This document shows positions 22,000-34,165 of a stretch of DNA of 64,000 bases, piece after piece (position 1 is the first letter of the stretch; every line of letters begins with the position of its first letter). The translations under genes and the position numbers were made by a program. Below the pieces are notes generated by a model. It was not told where the DNA came from and ran no database searches. It worked only from the letters and a program-made list of their open reading frames with translations. Location of the stretch: NCBI RefSeq assembly GCF_009389715.1, contig NW_024067778.1:434001-498000 (forward strand). The letters are read 5' to 3'. This DNA is from Phoenix dactylifera. Its lineage: Eukaryota > Streptophyta > Magnoliopsida > Arecales > Arecaceae.

Positions 22000-24900
22000 A
22001 CTTGTGATGTTTATAATACTTTTGTTATTCATCTCTCTCCAGCATTTGTGTTCATATTTGATGTTTTTGTGCAAGATACTTCTAGCTTGCAAAGAAAATG
22101 CACCCACATTTTGCCTGGTGCACATCGAAGAAAACAAAAGACGTGCAGGGCCATACAGAACTGATTTTTATCTAATGCAGGCTAAATTTTATATTGTTTC
22201 TTCCTGTAGAAGAAATTTTATATTATTACAAGATTAGTCCTTTTTTATTTTTTTTTTAAAAGATGAGTCCTTGACTTGGGCTTGTAATTTGATATTGTTC
22301 CAGGCCAGCTCATTAGCTCCGGTCTGCAGTTTAATATAGTTTGAAGGCAGACCCTTGAGTGATTCGGCATATTTAACAGATGTACTGTATACTATTTTAC
22401 TTTTTATAGATTACTACCCATTGGTTACCATTGAAATTGTAAAAGATTTTTGAAAGAATTGTCATAGTTCTTTTAAAATTTTATTTTCTATCAAAGGACA
22501 CTGCCTATTAGACTTCTAGGTGACCACTTTTACTATGGTAGATTGATTTACTAGAGCTTCTTGACAAACTCAAGGAAGTTCAATCATTAATGCTAGTTGG
22601 GAGAGGTTTAGTTAGAGCTTTTTTTTAGATAGAGTTTCTAGATTGTTTCATGGATTTTGTTAATGATTTTATTTTTATTCATGTTAGAAGAAAATAGTTC
22701 TAGTTAAAGCTGTATTCATTCTTGTTGAGAAAATATTATGGGATTGATGTATATTGGTTAATTTGAGATTTCATACACTATTAATTTTATGGAGTATAAC
22801 AGTTGGAAGATTTTATCTAGCATATGATTGTAGGAAACTATTTGGTTTTAGTAATTATGCATAATAATTTTACTCATGCTTTGAGAAATTTATAGGTAGT
22901 CATGTACCTAAACATATATAGTAACTGGGTTTGGTCATGAATGCATCTAAGTTCGTTGATGTATTCAAGAGGCATCGACATTGAGGGTGCATTTGCATGG
23001 TTGCTCGTATTTACACACTTGAAGTCACTTTACGTAGGCAGGAACTCACCTCAGGTATTTGGTTGCCCTAGAATGGTCAAAGAGGCCTAAGCAAGTCTCC
23101 ACTGTATGAAGAAATGGACTAAAAGATAATTAAGGTGACTTCTTTTAGTGAAGAGCCAAAGTGATCACTTCGATGAAGTGACTCTTCCTGCTTTTCCAGT
23201 AAGCCCTCTATCTCAAAGCTCGATTAGAGTTGGTGGTGAATAGATTTCCTTCTCCCAACTTTATAAGGAAGGAGGGAATGGGGAGTACTTCGATTTTTGA
23301 GAAGAAAAGCATGGGATCTTCTTCGCTCGTTTCCTCCCATGCACTTGTGCTTCGCTTGACTACTTATTCCACTGAATTTCCAAGTACAAATGGGAAGATA
23401 TATATGAAGGCTAATCTAGCCATAACTCAATATGGTGTAAACAAGACGAACACAAGCGAGCTAGGCCTGGCTGAAGCTTGGCGTTTTCGTAATTGAGTCA
23501 AGCTCGAGCTAGCTCATTTAATCTCAAGACGAACTGGAGGCAATAGACAGCTTTTTTAGAAAAAATAATAAGAGCTTGTCAGTAATCACTGCATTCAGGA
23601 GGAGGAAGGAAAAGATGGCAGTGAAGCAAGCTGTAAAAGAAGATGAATGGAAAAAGAAATGGGAGAGAGAAGTGCACAATTTTGTGGTTGGGGAGCTTTG
23701 GGTCTTTCAACCAAAGTAGGATTTTTGAGTGTGGAGTCATTGATTTACATAGAGATTCGGATTGGTATTTATAGACTACCCAGTATACCAACATTGCACC
23801 AAGTTAAAAGTTTGACATTCAAATTTAGTTTAGAACGTTGCTCTTCTTTATTCCTGAAATATCTCCCACAAAGCCTCTGTCACATGTACCATCCCATATT
23901 ATGTGCAGCCACTTAGCAGATTGTTTGACCATATCAAACACCCCAAAGCCAATATAACCAAACAAGCACTCTAATTTTAGTTAATGCATTAATTATCAAT
24001 TAGTAATAAAATAACAAATGTAAATATAATAAGGTAGAAAATATAAATAAGCACTCCATTGATCAGCAGCAAGGATAAATTAATAGAGATGGCTGATGAG
24101 GAGGCAATGAGGGAACCTAGGAAATAGCAATTAGCACTTGCTACTTAGCTTGGTGATGAATGAGAATGGTAATGGGCTGCTGCTAATTATATGGTTCTTT
24201 GAAATGCTGTCTGACTGCCACCAGGTATAGTATGCCTAGGAAATAATGCTATTTTTATCGCCTGAAGTTGAAGCTGTGGGTGCAGATGAGCCAACCCAAG
24301 TATATATCATGCTACTCAGACTTGCTCCGCATCGGGTTGTCTTTCGTATCCGCCATTGGATCACCTACTATATAGATCTTAAAGCACTTCAAACTCCATC
24401 ATTCATCCACCTGCACACCTCTCAAAGTGAGCAGTGGATGATCCCATGACAGATTCGTGCATAGGAAGGTGAGTCTTTAGTTCGCATGAATCATTCAACC
24501 TCAGTCCTCGGATTAAAAGGGTACTATAGATAAAGGCATGCTTGATAATAGATAAATGCTCAACTTTGGCTCGTATTTTAACTGCATGAGCTTGACATCG
24601 GAGTTTGTTACTAGGCTTAGCTAGCCAAGCTTCACAAAATTTTAGGACTTCTGACTTTGTTGTTTATTATATGAGCCTTAAATAAACTTTGAGCTTGGCA
24701 TGTTCAATTAACTTGATTAATTTGCAAGCCTTACTCAAGGAAACCATGCTGCGCCAACCTTCTCATGAGGGATATCTTTTATTTATCAAGGTAAAATGCT
24801 TTGGGATGCCCATTAGCTGGGAGATTAAAAGTTTAGCTGCTAATGCTGGCTGCTTAATTATTACATTAAGTTCTATAAATTACACCAATCTGCTTTCCAC

Positions 24901-26378
24901 ATATGTAGGAATTATTAGTTGCATCAGATTTACTATGGACCAGTCTAACCTATATAATAGTAATTTTTTTTCTTTCTCTTTATTCTTTTATGTGTAATAG
25001 TCATATAACCTAAGATTAATTTATTAGTAGTTTAGGATGGATCTGATCCAATTATTTTTTTTTTTTTTGAAAGACTTCTCTGCATTCCCTGGCATTAGTT
25101 GTGTTGTAAACCGTTGACTACGGAGAAGAGCAGTTGTAGCTGGGCAAGAGTTGACTTGGTTATAGGTGGGGCAATTATTAATAGATTTTGGAGGACCGCA
25201 GGAAGCCTGACATGTTACCATTTATAGTTGCTAGAAGGAATGCGCGGAATTTTTAGCAAAAAAAAAAAAAGAAAAAGGAATGCGTGGGATCATGGATCTC
25301 CCCTTTGACTCTGGAAGGAGAGAGGCAGGTGATGGCCTGGCAGTTGACTTACCTTATAACGTTACGCGCTTTAGACTTCTAGGGATAACGTTAATTAAAT
25401 CTATTAAACAAAAAGCCGCATGTGCATTAAAAGGAAAAAAGCCGACCAACCACGTATCTGTCCAGATCCATTCAGTTTATATATTTTTTTTAATAAATTT
25501 GATTTGGTATTAATTGAATATTAAAAATTTGATTCGATTAGAAAATAAATTCAAGCTGATCCGATCCAATCCAACCGATACATCAGCTTATATTTTATTT
25601 TTTCTTCTAATCGAAGTTTTATGTTTAAATTTAGTCCAACCTATTAGCCCAATTCATTGGACATCAATTCTATATAATATAAATTTTTTATATTTAAATT
25701 TAACCTAGTCTATTTAGTCTAGTGCATTGATTTTCAATTCAACAAATCGAATCAAACTAAATTTCTCGGATCAGTTCTAAGTAGTTTTTATTGATAGTCG
25801 GTTCGATTTTAGTTTCAGATTTTATCGATTTAAAACATTCAATTTTTGGAGATTCCTTGGATGACTATGTCCTGAAAGAATGGGCATTAGTCAGTCACCC
25901 TCCAAGAATTGATTCCTTGGTGTAGTGCTTCTTCCCCTATGCTGCCTATTGGTACTAGTGGAATACCATGGAACTGGCTATGACTCATCTGCAGCTGTTT
26001 TTCTCAAATGTAGGTTATATGGGGACTAGCTGCAATCCAAACTTAACCCTAACCCTACGAAAGGAGAACCCTAGATGCTACAAAAATAAAAGAGGTAAGG
26101 GTGGTCGTAGATCAGGCTACGAACTCATAAGTTGATATAGGCTCCTCCTTCTCTAGCCCCGTCTTGGGCAAAGCAGTATACTGGTCCCATAAGCACGTCA
26201 GATGCTGGAGTCAGTCGATGGTGTCAACCAGCCTTCCACAGTTCAGTATAGAATAGTCATATACTGTCCAACTAGAATAGCACATCAATTCGGTTATGAT
26301 ATGTATCATCCTATAAGAAACAAGTTGTCCCTTTTTAATGTATTTACCCCGCCGAACCTGAAGTTTTTGATGCAAAAA
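22000..26378. other. Intergenic DNA with scattered decayed repeats, no gene seen
   Basis: AT-rich with T and A runs (for example 22235-22260, 25049-25068, 25258-25272). Short frames carry no family signature. 22990-23210 begins 'GGGTGCATTTGCATGG', reminiscent of Tourist-like ends, but no matching right end was found. 25450-25860 repeats GATCCGATCCAATCC-like words. Confidence 0.4.
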
Positions 26379-26727
26379 GGGCTCGTTTGGTTCGCGGGAA
26401 GCATTTTTTTTCCTAGGAATATGATTCCTGGGAAATAGATTCCTGGGAAGAGAATGCCTGGGAAAGTACTTTTGGCATGTTTGGTTGACCATGGGAAAGT
26501 GACAGATTTCCAGAGCACTTATGTTTGGTTGACCATCCATTTTCCTAGGAAAGTTATGTGTAATTCCTATTATACCCTTAATAAAAATTAGGTTTTTAAT
26601 GCCTCTTTAATGCTGAAGGGTTTTTTTAGGGAAAAATAAAAATGCGATACTCTAGCCCCTTGACAGGTAGCTTTGCCACCATCAAATTTGGATCTAGCAC
26701 GAGTTATGATTGGTAATTACAACAAAA

Positions 26728-27331
26728 TTGCCTACATGAATACTCATATGCTGGATGAAGCATCTTCACACTTCACACTTCATCCAGCACAATGATGAGG
26801 GGAAGCGTGTGGCAGAGACTTTGATGTTCGATTATCACAGGCAGCATGGCATAGGTGAAATACTGTTTTTTACTAACTGGAACTTAATTTTCTAAGCTTT
26901 TGTGTCTGAGTTAATGGCTTCTGCTCAGTGTTATGTTTATTGTGAGTCCTAATGCTTCTCGAAAATTTCTATCTTTTGATGGATCTTCTGTAACAGAAAT
27001 TCGAATTGCTAGAATTTTTAATACATATGGACCACGGATGAACATTGATGATGGTCGTGTAGTGAGTAACTTCATAGCCCAAGCACTCCGGTAATACTTC
27101 CAAGGGCCCTTATTTTATTTTATTTTTCTATGAGAATTATAAGGACTTTTGTCTGCATTCCAACTTTCTAATTGACTCCCATCTCATCACTTTTTGTTTA
27201 TCTCGTTGTAATCTTTCTTACTTTCTTAGATTGCATGCAGAGGTGAACACTTAACAGTTCAAGCACCAGGAAGACAAACTCGAAGTGATATTAATAACTC
27301 GTTGCCTACATGAATACTCATATGCTGGATG
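26728..27331. repeat. Perfect 30-bp direct repeats bracketing the captured gene fragment
   Basis: The same 30 bases (starting TTGCCTACATGAATACTC) occur at 26728-26757 and 27302-27331, immediately left and right of the UXS-derived segment. Next to the left copy, CTGGATGAAG (26751-26760) and CTTCATCCAG (26779-26788) form an inverted pair. Confidence 0.95.
26791..27290 (+). pseudogene. UXS: UDP-glucuronate decarboxylase (UXS) gene fragment captured by the Harbinger element
   Basis: Three exon pieces with their introns are kept. 26791-26854 reads 'DEGKRVAETLMFDYHRQHG'. A GT..AG intron follows, then 26997-27090 reads 'EIRIARIF' and '[18 protein letters not shown]'. After a second GT..AG intron, 27241-27283 reads 'GEHLTVQAPGRQTRS'. 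These are consecutive stretches of UXS, the NAD-dependent SDR enzyme that makes UDP-xylose from UDP-glucuronate. Exon phases join correctly (G|AA and CG|A). The segment starts just after the position of the catalytic tyrosine of the YDEGK motif, where the codon is AAT. It has no start codon or N-terminal Rossmann half, and the match stops after 'QTRS'. Retained introns show a DNA-level copy, not a retrocopy. It lies opposite in strand to the transposon genes. It is not functional as an enzyme. Confidence 0.9.
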
Positions 27332-27604
27332 GCCTACCTAAATCATGATGATAGTGACCAATAATAATTCATGAAAAGAAGGATATTAATAACCATTGTT
27401 ATCTATTAAAGTAACCATCCAAATTCATACAAGTAAGCATCTAGCAACATACGAAACAAGAAACAACATAAAGAAAGTGCAAAACATGAACTTGTAGTTG
27501 ATCCAAAAGTAGTGTTTACATCCATTGTTATCAATAAGGCCTACACCAAAAAGCTACCCAATACATAATATCCCAAAAAGATACACAAACCCTACCCAAC
27601 TTAG

Positions 27605-28679
27605 CTACATCCCATTTTGAAACTCTGAGCAAAGAGTTAAAACATATGCCCTTCTATAGTCATCTGGAAGACTGAAAAAGTAATCAGTCTCCAGTGGGTC
27701 CATTGCAATTTTTTTGCCCACCTTAAGAATCTCAGATTGAGAAAGACCCTGCACCTTCATCACCTCAGAGACCACTGTCATTCTTCTATCTGCAGTCTCA
27801 GACTCGTGCTTAAAACATTGAGCCAATTTCTCAATATGATCTCCAGCAGCTGCCATCATGCCTACTACCTTAGTCATCTCAGATGTAAGATCTCTCACAA
27901 CCTCAAGGGCCTCATGCCTAGCTTTCTTAGTTCTGGTTGGCCTACTTGGACCTGCAACTTCAGTATGAGTAGCTGTCTGGGGAGTATTCATATTGACATT
28001 CTGACCAACAAAATTGCTATCTGCTTCTTGGCTCTCATTGATAGCTGGTGATGTGTACGGATACTGTTGCTCCTCCATCTCTATTTTTTCAACAGCATCT
28101 GCAGGTGCTTCAGCTCCCATTCCGGTAGCACGATCCCTTCCAAAGATATTAGTCAAGTCCTCAAAGTGAGGAAAAGGCTTGTTCCTCATACCTTGAGCAT
28201 TTGGGTGACTCTGCATTAAAAAAAATAAAAAAAAAGTAACACAACATGTATGAAAGGTATTCATAGAAAAAATAAACAAATTTATAATGCCAATTTACCT
28301 TAACCCATTCCTTGAAGGTATCCTCCTCACAGGTCACACACTTGTTGATGTCATCCCATCCAAATCCACTGCAGTTAGGTCCCAACATCTCTGTAATAGC
28401 ATTGTATTGTTTCTTCAAGAGCTTGACCCGAGACTCGATATATGGTGTTGCTTTCAGTCCACACCCAGGAAGCTTCTCTTCTATTAGTCTCTCCAATTGC
28501 TGCAAATATCCACTCCTAAAAGTCCCATTATCGCCCCTCCAACCTCCTCGGGTTACCAACTCAACCAATGCCTCAACAAGCTTTGCATCCTCCACATAAC
28601 CCCATTTTCTGTTGCACTTTGTTCTTTTGTTTCCTGTTGATGCTTCTCCAGCTATTGAGGTGCTCATATCTACATTCAC
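27605..28679 (-). CDS. Myb/SANT-like DNA-binding protein of the Harbinger element (328 aa, two exons)
   Basis: Exons 28679-28299 and 28210-27605 join in frame across a GT..AG intron (127 codons, then 201 codons and stop). The first exon holds the Myb/SANT-like domain found in plant PIF/Harbinger partner proteins: 'NRKWGYVEDAKLVEALVEL', 'YIESRVKLLKKQYNAITEML' and 'SGFGWDDINKCVTCEEDTF' followed by 'EWVK'. The second exon begins 'SHPNAQGMRNKPFPHFEDL', has a Ser/Thr/Glu-rich middle and a basic 'RPTRTKKARHEAL', and ends in a helical C-terminus. In the family this protein binds the subterminal DNA and is needed, with the nuclease, for transposition. The start chosen is the first ATG of the frame, with an in-frame alternative four residues on. 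No break is seen. Confidence 0.87.
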
Positions 28680-28935
28680 AATCTCATATATTATAAATAT
28701 ACATTCACAATCTACAATGTATAATAGTTATACATTCACAACCTCACGACATGATCTTACATTTGCATTATCTAAATGAATGGATACAAGGGAACTATTA
28801 AGTAAGAATTTGACATAACACAAGATTATAATATAGCAAGGAAAATATTAAACAAGGATTACAGCATAACACATAATGTTCATACAAATATTAAGAGCCC
28901 CAAATATTAAACACAACAAACATCACAATTTTTTC

Positions 28936-30371
28936 TCAAATTCTATTATGCTGCCACTCTTCAAACATTTGGGCAGCAAGATTAGCTCTGAATGCATTCC
29001 AAGATGCAGATAACTCAATATACTCAATATATGCACCCTGCTCCTGTGAAAAATTGCCATGAGAGCACTCCTCTTCATTGTACAAAGCCTCAATAGGATC
29101 TACAGACATCTCTTTTCTAATGTAGTTGTGCAGCAAACAACATACAGAAATGATCCTACACATTGTCTTAATAGGGTACCAAGTATTGCTCCTAAGGATT
29201 GCCCATCGCATCTTTAATAGGCCAAAACATCTCTCAATTACATTCCTAGCTTTTGAGTGCCTCATGTTATAGAGCTCCTCTGGTGTAGTGGGTTGATGAC
29301 CATGTCTCCACTCATTGAGGTGATATCTTTGACCTCTAAATGGAGTTAAGAAACCTTCAGAATTTGTGTACCCAGCATCGCACAGGTAGTAATAGCCTAC
29401 TCATTCAAAAACATACAAAAAAAGTGAAATCAGAAAAAATTAGGTATCCTACTCATGTAAGTAAAAAATAGCTGCAATATTAGACTTAAAATTACCTTGC
29501 GGAACTTTTAATCCATTTCTACGAGAAATGGCATCCCTAAGGACTCTATTATCATGTGCTGACCCCTCCCATCCTGGTAGCACGTAAATAAACTGCATAT
29601 CTTGTGAGTAAACGCCAAGTACATTTGTAGATATCTCATTCTTTCTCGATCGATATCTAGGTTTGTCCTTCTCCGAGACCCGCACTCTAATATGGGTACC
29701 ATCCAATGCACCTAGACAATTCTACAATGCAAGTATGAATATAATAATCAGTACTTTTAACAATTTAATAGGCCAAAATATTGCCTTTAAAAATGTGAAA
29801 TGTAATATTAACTTACCGGAAACCACATCCATTTCTCATCTGTTGATCTTTCTGTGACAGGCTCAGGATTCTTTAGCAAGTGTCTATGTAGCCTCAAGAT
29901 AGCATTCAAGACAACATTAAAATGCCTACTTACTGTCTCACCCGATCTACGAAAGTACAATTGCATAACTCTATTTTTTGAGTGATGGCCTAGGGTGTGA
30001 AGGAATATTGCAACCATCTCTTCCACTTGAACATTTCTATTCCCTTCCAATTTGCTAATCGATTTAAGCATTTCACAAAGCTTCCAAAATGCCCTCCTAT
30101 CCATTCTAAGTTGATCAATACAAATTTGATCACTCTCCATTATCATAAGCCTAAGATTAGCTATTCTATTCATCACCCTCTTATCAAGTGTTCTATCAAA
30201 AACATACACCATTTCTCTAGGAATTCTAACATTTACTTGTGCTAACGTTTCAAGAATCTTGGCCATCATTGACATTATCATCAACATCATCTCTGTGTAT
30301 ATTACCAAAATGGTACTTGCCATCTTCTTCTTTTTAGAAACAAATAAACGAGCCATAACTGCATTAAGCAA
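28936..30371 (-). CDS. PIF/Harbinger DDE transposase (about 413 aa, three exons)
   Basis: Exons 30371-29817, 29721-29496 and 29396-28936 join in frame through GT..AG introns (185, 75.3 and 153.7 codons). The first exon carries the N-terminal helix-turn-helix region ('[20 protein letters not shown]', '[19 protein letters not shown]', '[20 protein letters not shown]'). Across the first junction it reads '[17 protein letters not shown]', with the first catalytic Asp. Exon two has '[18 protein letters not shown]', with the second Asp. Exon three has '[10 protein letters not shown]' and '[18 protein letters not shown]', with the Glu. This is the DDE superfamily-4 (plant PIF) arrangement and a normal length. 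It cuts the element at its inverted repeats, usually at TWA-like targets. All key residues are present and no stop or shift was seen, so it is a candidate for an active transposase. The start is the first ATG of the open frame. Confidence 0.9.
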
Positions 30372-30379
30372 GCAAAAAG

Positions 30380-31727
30380 TATTACAACAAATAATTAAAT
30401 TATCTATAAATATGTTGGTTCTGATCGATCAAAATAAAGGAATGCATAGACCAAAAAAGTTTCCTTTACGCTAAAGGAAGGGCCCATGATACTGATTAAA
30501 TAACTGAGATTGTTTACAATGTCAAGCAAGAGCAGAATAGGAAAAGGTAATCCCATGGCACTTTATGGTCCCATCCCACCATCCCCTTCAAGTGAATACC
30601 CAAGCGGCAACTGCAACATCACAGCACAGCAGCCATTCAATCTCCAAACTCTCTCCTTTTCTCTCTCTACCAGCCAAGAGGGGAGAAGAGACCGAGAAGA
30701 GAAAATTAAAAGAATCTCCACCCTCCAAGAAGTCCATCTCCAATCCCCCTATCTTTCTTCCTGATGGCCCAGCTGGATCAGGAGTAAGGTGAGGGAAGGA
30801 AAACCAAGACCAGAACCAAAAAAGAGAAGGGATGAAAGATAAGAGTGGCTTCAGACGTGTATCAAGCCAACCAAAGAACTCCTCTCTCTTTCTCTCCACC
30901 CAAAACAGAACTACTGTCTCCAACTTCCCAAGGACTCTATTAAGGCCAGGAAACTCTCCACGTCCCTTCCCTCAAGAGGGAAGACTCGTAGCCAGTTCCT
31001 GTTCCCTTTTTATATGGGGCATGGCAAGAAACCCTCTCGGCCTTTGCTTCGTTTTGGTCATGGTTAGACAAAAAACAGGGCAAGAAACCCTCCCAGAACC
31101 CCCCAAAACGAGAAAGAAAATCCCTACGACCATAAACCAGGAATTCCACAAAACAAAAGGAGAGGAAATCTTTATCAACCTACGACCATAAATCTGCAGA
31201 ATACTCCGAAATCGGGAGGAAAACATCGAATTGGAGAGATGAAACCCGACTATCATGAAAAACAGATTGCAGGAAAAAAAAAGTTGAAAGGAAATTATGC
31301 TTACCTCTTTGGATTCGAGAGGAGAATGGTAGAACTCGAATTCTTCCCAAGATTTTCGTCGGAGCTAACACCCACGAGATCGAGAGAGTGAAGTGAGAAA
31401 GAGGAAGATGAGCGGGCTTTTACGATGGAGGAGGGTTTGAGGAGAGAGATCGCGATGGTCGGTCGTAGCTTTCCCACGGAAGGGGCTTTTACGATGAGAG
31501 GCTTTTTGGAGAACAAAAAAATATTTTGATTCCTGCCACACGGGAAAGTTGCTTTCCCATGTTCCCCATGGGAAAGCCTTTCCCATAAAACATGGGAATT
31601 ACATTCCCCCGGGAAAAGAACTTTCCCATCTCTCTCCTTTGAAAACTCCAACCAAACAAGAGCCATTTTATTACTTTCCCATTGACCATACTTTTCCCCC
31701 TTCTTTTCCCGCGAACCAAACGAGCCC
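30380..31727 (-). promoter_or_regulatory. 5' non-coding part of the Harbinger element
   Basis: From the transposase start to the right end the minus strand has no convincing coding block. 30600-30780 is rich in CT/TCC on the plus strand. The last ~230 bases (31500-31727) share GGGAAAG/CTTTCCC-rich sequence with the MITEs at 57.5-58.4 kb. Promoter and transposase binding sites should lie here, but none was pinned down. Confidence 0.4.
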
Positions 31728-31998
31728 AAAAGGATTTTGAGTCGCTTTCGCAGCCATCCATTTGATCAGAAAAGAAAGAACCCGAGCCCGAGCAGTTGGC
31801 AGTGATTTGAGAAGAAACTTTCAGACAACAGGAAGTAGGAAGCCAAGCATGCATGTGTCCCGTGGACATCATGGCTGAGTTCAAGCTACCCCGTGTACAC
31901 CATAGACACATCTTACTTCAACCACTTTTTTACGCATTTCTCACACCTGATATTCATCTCCAAACTGGCTGATCCTACCTATACACCCTTAGTTGCTA
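31728..31998. other. Short intergenic gap, nothing recognised
   Basis: Ordinary mixed sequence between the Harbinger right end and the LINE poly-A tract. Confidence 0.4.
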
Positions 31999-32600
31999 GT
32001 TTTTTTTTTTTTTTGGTACAATAGCTGCTCACACTGCTCTAAGGTGAGTGCAACCAATAGAGTCGTTGGAGAGGAAATGGCGTAATGGTGAGGGGGCGGC
32101 TACAAAACACGTCCAAAGGATCTCTCCAGAGTAGTGAGCAACGAAGAAGGCGACTTAGTCTGCAGTCCTATTCGCACCCCGATACACATGAACAGCCTGA
32201 AATGAGTTACAATCTCTCACTATCATGCAGATATCCCTAAGTAGTAGATGGCCTCACCCCTCCACTTCTCTCCTCAAGGCCTCCTTCAGGTGGTGTAGAA
32301 GCTCCTCGGACGACCCCATGGACCATGGCCTGGGAAATAAGGCCCTCCGCCAAAACTGCACTGCCGAGGGCAACCAAGATGCACATGGCTGATAGACTCC
32401 TCCATGTTGGAGCACTCCTCATACATCAGGGTAATCCTTACGCCCCTCCTGACCACCATGCTCCGGGTTGGTAGATAGCCTCACGCCACCTTCCAGATGA
32501 ACAAGGCTACATGGGGTGGATAAATCCTCCAAATTCTCCCACCATCAATATGTCGAGTTGTTTCCCCTCCCAGCATTAAAAGATCTCCGACAAAATTGGT
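31999..32600 (-). mobile_element. LINE 3' end (L1-type, 5'-truncated)
   Basis: On the minus strand, 32560-32330 shows a zf-RVT-like block ('PTRSMVVRRGVRITL', then 'CSNMEESISHVHLGCPRQC'). 32220-32100 shows an RNase H-type tail 'SFQAVHVYRGANRTAD' with an in-frame stop and then 'VAFFVAHYSGEI'. The element ends in a run of T on the plus strand (about 31999-32014), which is a poly-A tail on the coding strand. It has lost the endonuclease and RT core, carries at least one internal stop, and needs at least one frame change to follow. The 5' limit is approximate. Confidence 0.75.
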
Positions 32601-32641
32601 AAACAAGGTGAGGTTGCCAAACTCATGGAGCTATACACATG

Positions 32642-32676
<35 letters not shown>

Positions 32677-32692
32677 GCGCGCGCGCGCGCGC
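32642..32692. repeat. (CT)n followed by (GC)n microsatellite
   Basis: About fifteen CT units run directly into about nine GC units. The GC part is an alternating purine-pyrimidine tract of the kind that can adopt Z-DNA. Confidence 0.95.
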
Positions 32693-33395
32693 CAATCCTT
32701 AGGACACTTGGTCTGTGGCAATTTGACCGTAGGCGTGAATGGGATTAGGTTCAATGCACAACTATCCGCTAAAGCGTTGTTGGATACTGGATGGTCGTTG
32801 CAACGGGTGAATGGGCACAAGGTTGAATTCGCACTAAATTTTAGCACGCACTTTCATGAACGTACCATGAACTTGTGCTGTACATGGTTAGCCTAAGAAT
32901 TTGTTGCCATCATGGCATTGCAAACTAATACTAATTCATCATATTTTTGTCAAAAGTGACAAGGGATCTTTCATGAAATTAAATGGTATAGCAGTAAAGG
33001 ACTTTTCGTTTTGGAAGCAGACTTGGAGGTTTAGCTGTACCAAATGGAGGCCAATGTGGCATTATAACTAATATTAATTTCATTCACGTCGTCAAAACAA
33101 GATAAGCTGAATGCAATAAGTAAAACGTTACGGATGGAATGGACATTTGAAAGGATGCAACTCAGATAGGTTGGGTGGGGTTTAGGACAAATCTTAACCA
33201 ACCGCATCTCTGTATCTCCAAATCTTAATCCAACCCCGTCTCTAAATCTCTTAACGCTGATCCAGGATTTCTATAAACCAACCAAACCGTCTCAAGCTAA
33301 CTTTGGCTTGGGTTGGATTACATGGGTCTGGTCCGCTTGTGCCGCATTAGTCGAATTAGATCGGGTTGAGTAGAGATTTAATAGGACAAAATTGA
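32693..33395. other. Intergenic DNA, nothing recognised
   Basis: No gene or element boundary seen before the CACTA left end. Confidence 0.4.
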
Positions 33396-33960
33396 CACTA
33401 CCAGAAAATACGCGTATAGTGACGGAGATTCCCGTCACTATACCGTGTTTCCGGTTACTAATATGGAATTTGTGACCGGAGCTCCCGTCACTGACTTCGT
33501 TACAAAAACACGCGTCGCTAAATTCTCCGTGACGGCGGCGATTCCCGTCACTAACCTCCGTGACAGAACCGCCGTCACTAAGCCGTTACAAATTCAAGAA
33601 TTAAATATTTAAGAAATTATGTATTTCCCGTCACTATCCAGTTGCGGAGTTAGTGACGAAGGCAACTTGGTCACTGATTTTGTCACAGAATGCGGTCACA
33701 AGTTTGGTCACTAATCTGTCACGACCTTTAGTGACAGATTTAGTCGTCACAGACATGGTCACACATTTTGTCACTACATTTGTCATTAATCCCGTCACTG
33801 ACCTAGTGATAAGTTTACGGTCACTAATTGGTTACAAACGCGCTGAGCAAAATCAATTTTTATTGACCAAAATCCTGTCACTAAGTTTATGACTGCTCGT
33901 CACGATAGTTGGTAAATAATTTAGTAACCAAAATTTGGTCATCGATCACAATCTAATAAC
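33396..33960. repeat. Left terminal and subterminal repeats of the CACTA element
   Basis: The terminal inverted repeat is followed by some two dozen GTCACTA-type words in both orientations, spaced about 15-30 bases. The matching right-hand cluster is at 45540-45785. Confidence 0.88.
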
Positions 33961-34165
33961 CTGGTACATTTGGTACATTGATTGGCACATAATAATAATA
34001 ACAATAATATCATTAATAGCAAAGGCATTCAACATTACGCAAAAGTCATTTTAAATGTCATTCAAAATTGGCATCAACATGTCCTGAATCTATCAAAATC
34101 AAAGTCTAAAAATATGTCATAAAGATCAACAGAGATTTCATTCCTCCTAGGAATGCAAAGACCTA

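Larger units (their letters stand above)
26379..31727 (-). mobile_element. PIF/Harbinger DNA transposon, apparently complete (5349 bp)
   Basis: Ends are GGGCTCGTTTGGTTCGCGGG at 26379 and its exact inverse at 31727. The inverted repeat continues more loosely inwards with GGGAAAG/CTTTCCC blocks. A 3-bp AAA flanks both sides, consistent with the family's 3-bp target duplication although it lies in an A-run. Both standard genes are on the minus strand: the DDE nuclease (28936-30371) and the Myb/SANT-like protein (27605-28679). Both can be read without a break across GT..AG introns, so the copy may be autonomous. Between the Myb-like gene and the left end lies a captured UXS gene fragment. MITEs with the same ends occur at 57.5-58.4 kb. 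Confidence 0.93.

Noticed and set aside
26791-27290. A functional UXS gene
   Set aside because: Only about 70 residues of the middle of the protein are present, with no start, no cofactor-binding half and no C-terminus, inside a transposon.
30588-31256. Several 70-120 residue frames at the 5' side of the Harbinger transposase
   Set aside because: Mutually overlapping on both strands, without signatures; more likely leader/promoter sequence of the element.
32237-32422. 61-residue minus-strand frame as an independent gene
   Set aside because: It is an out-of-frame reading across the LINE zinc-finger/RNase H remnant.
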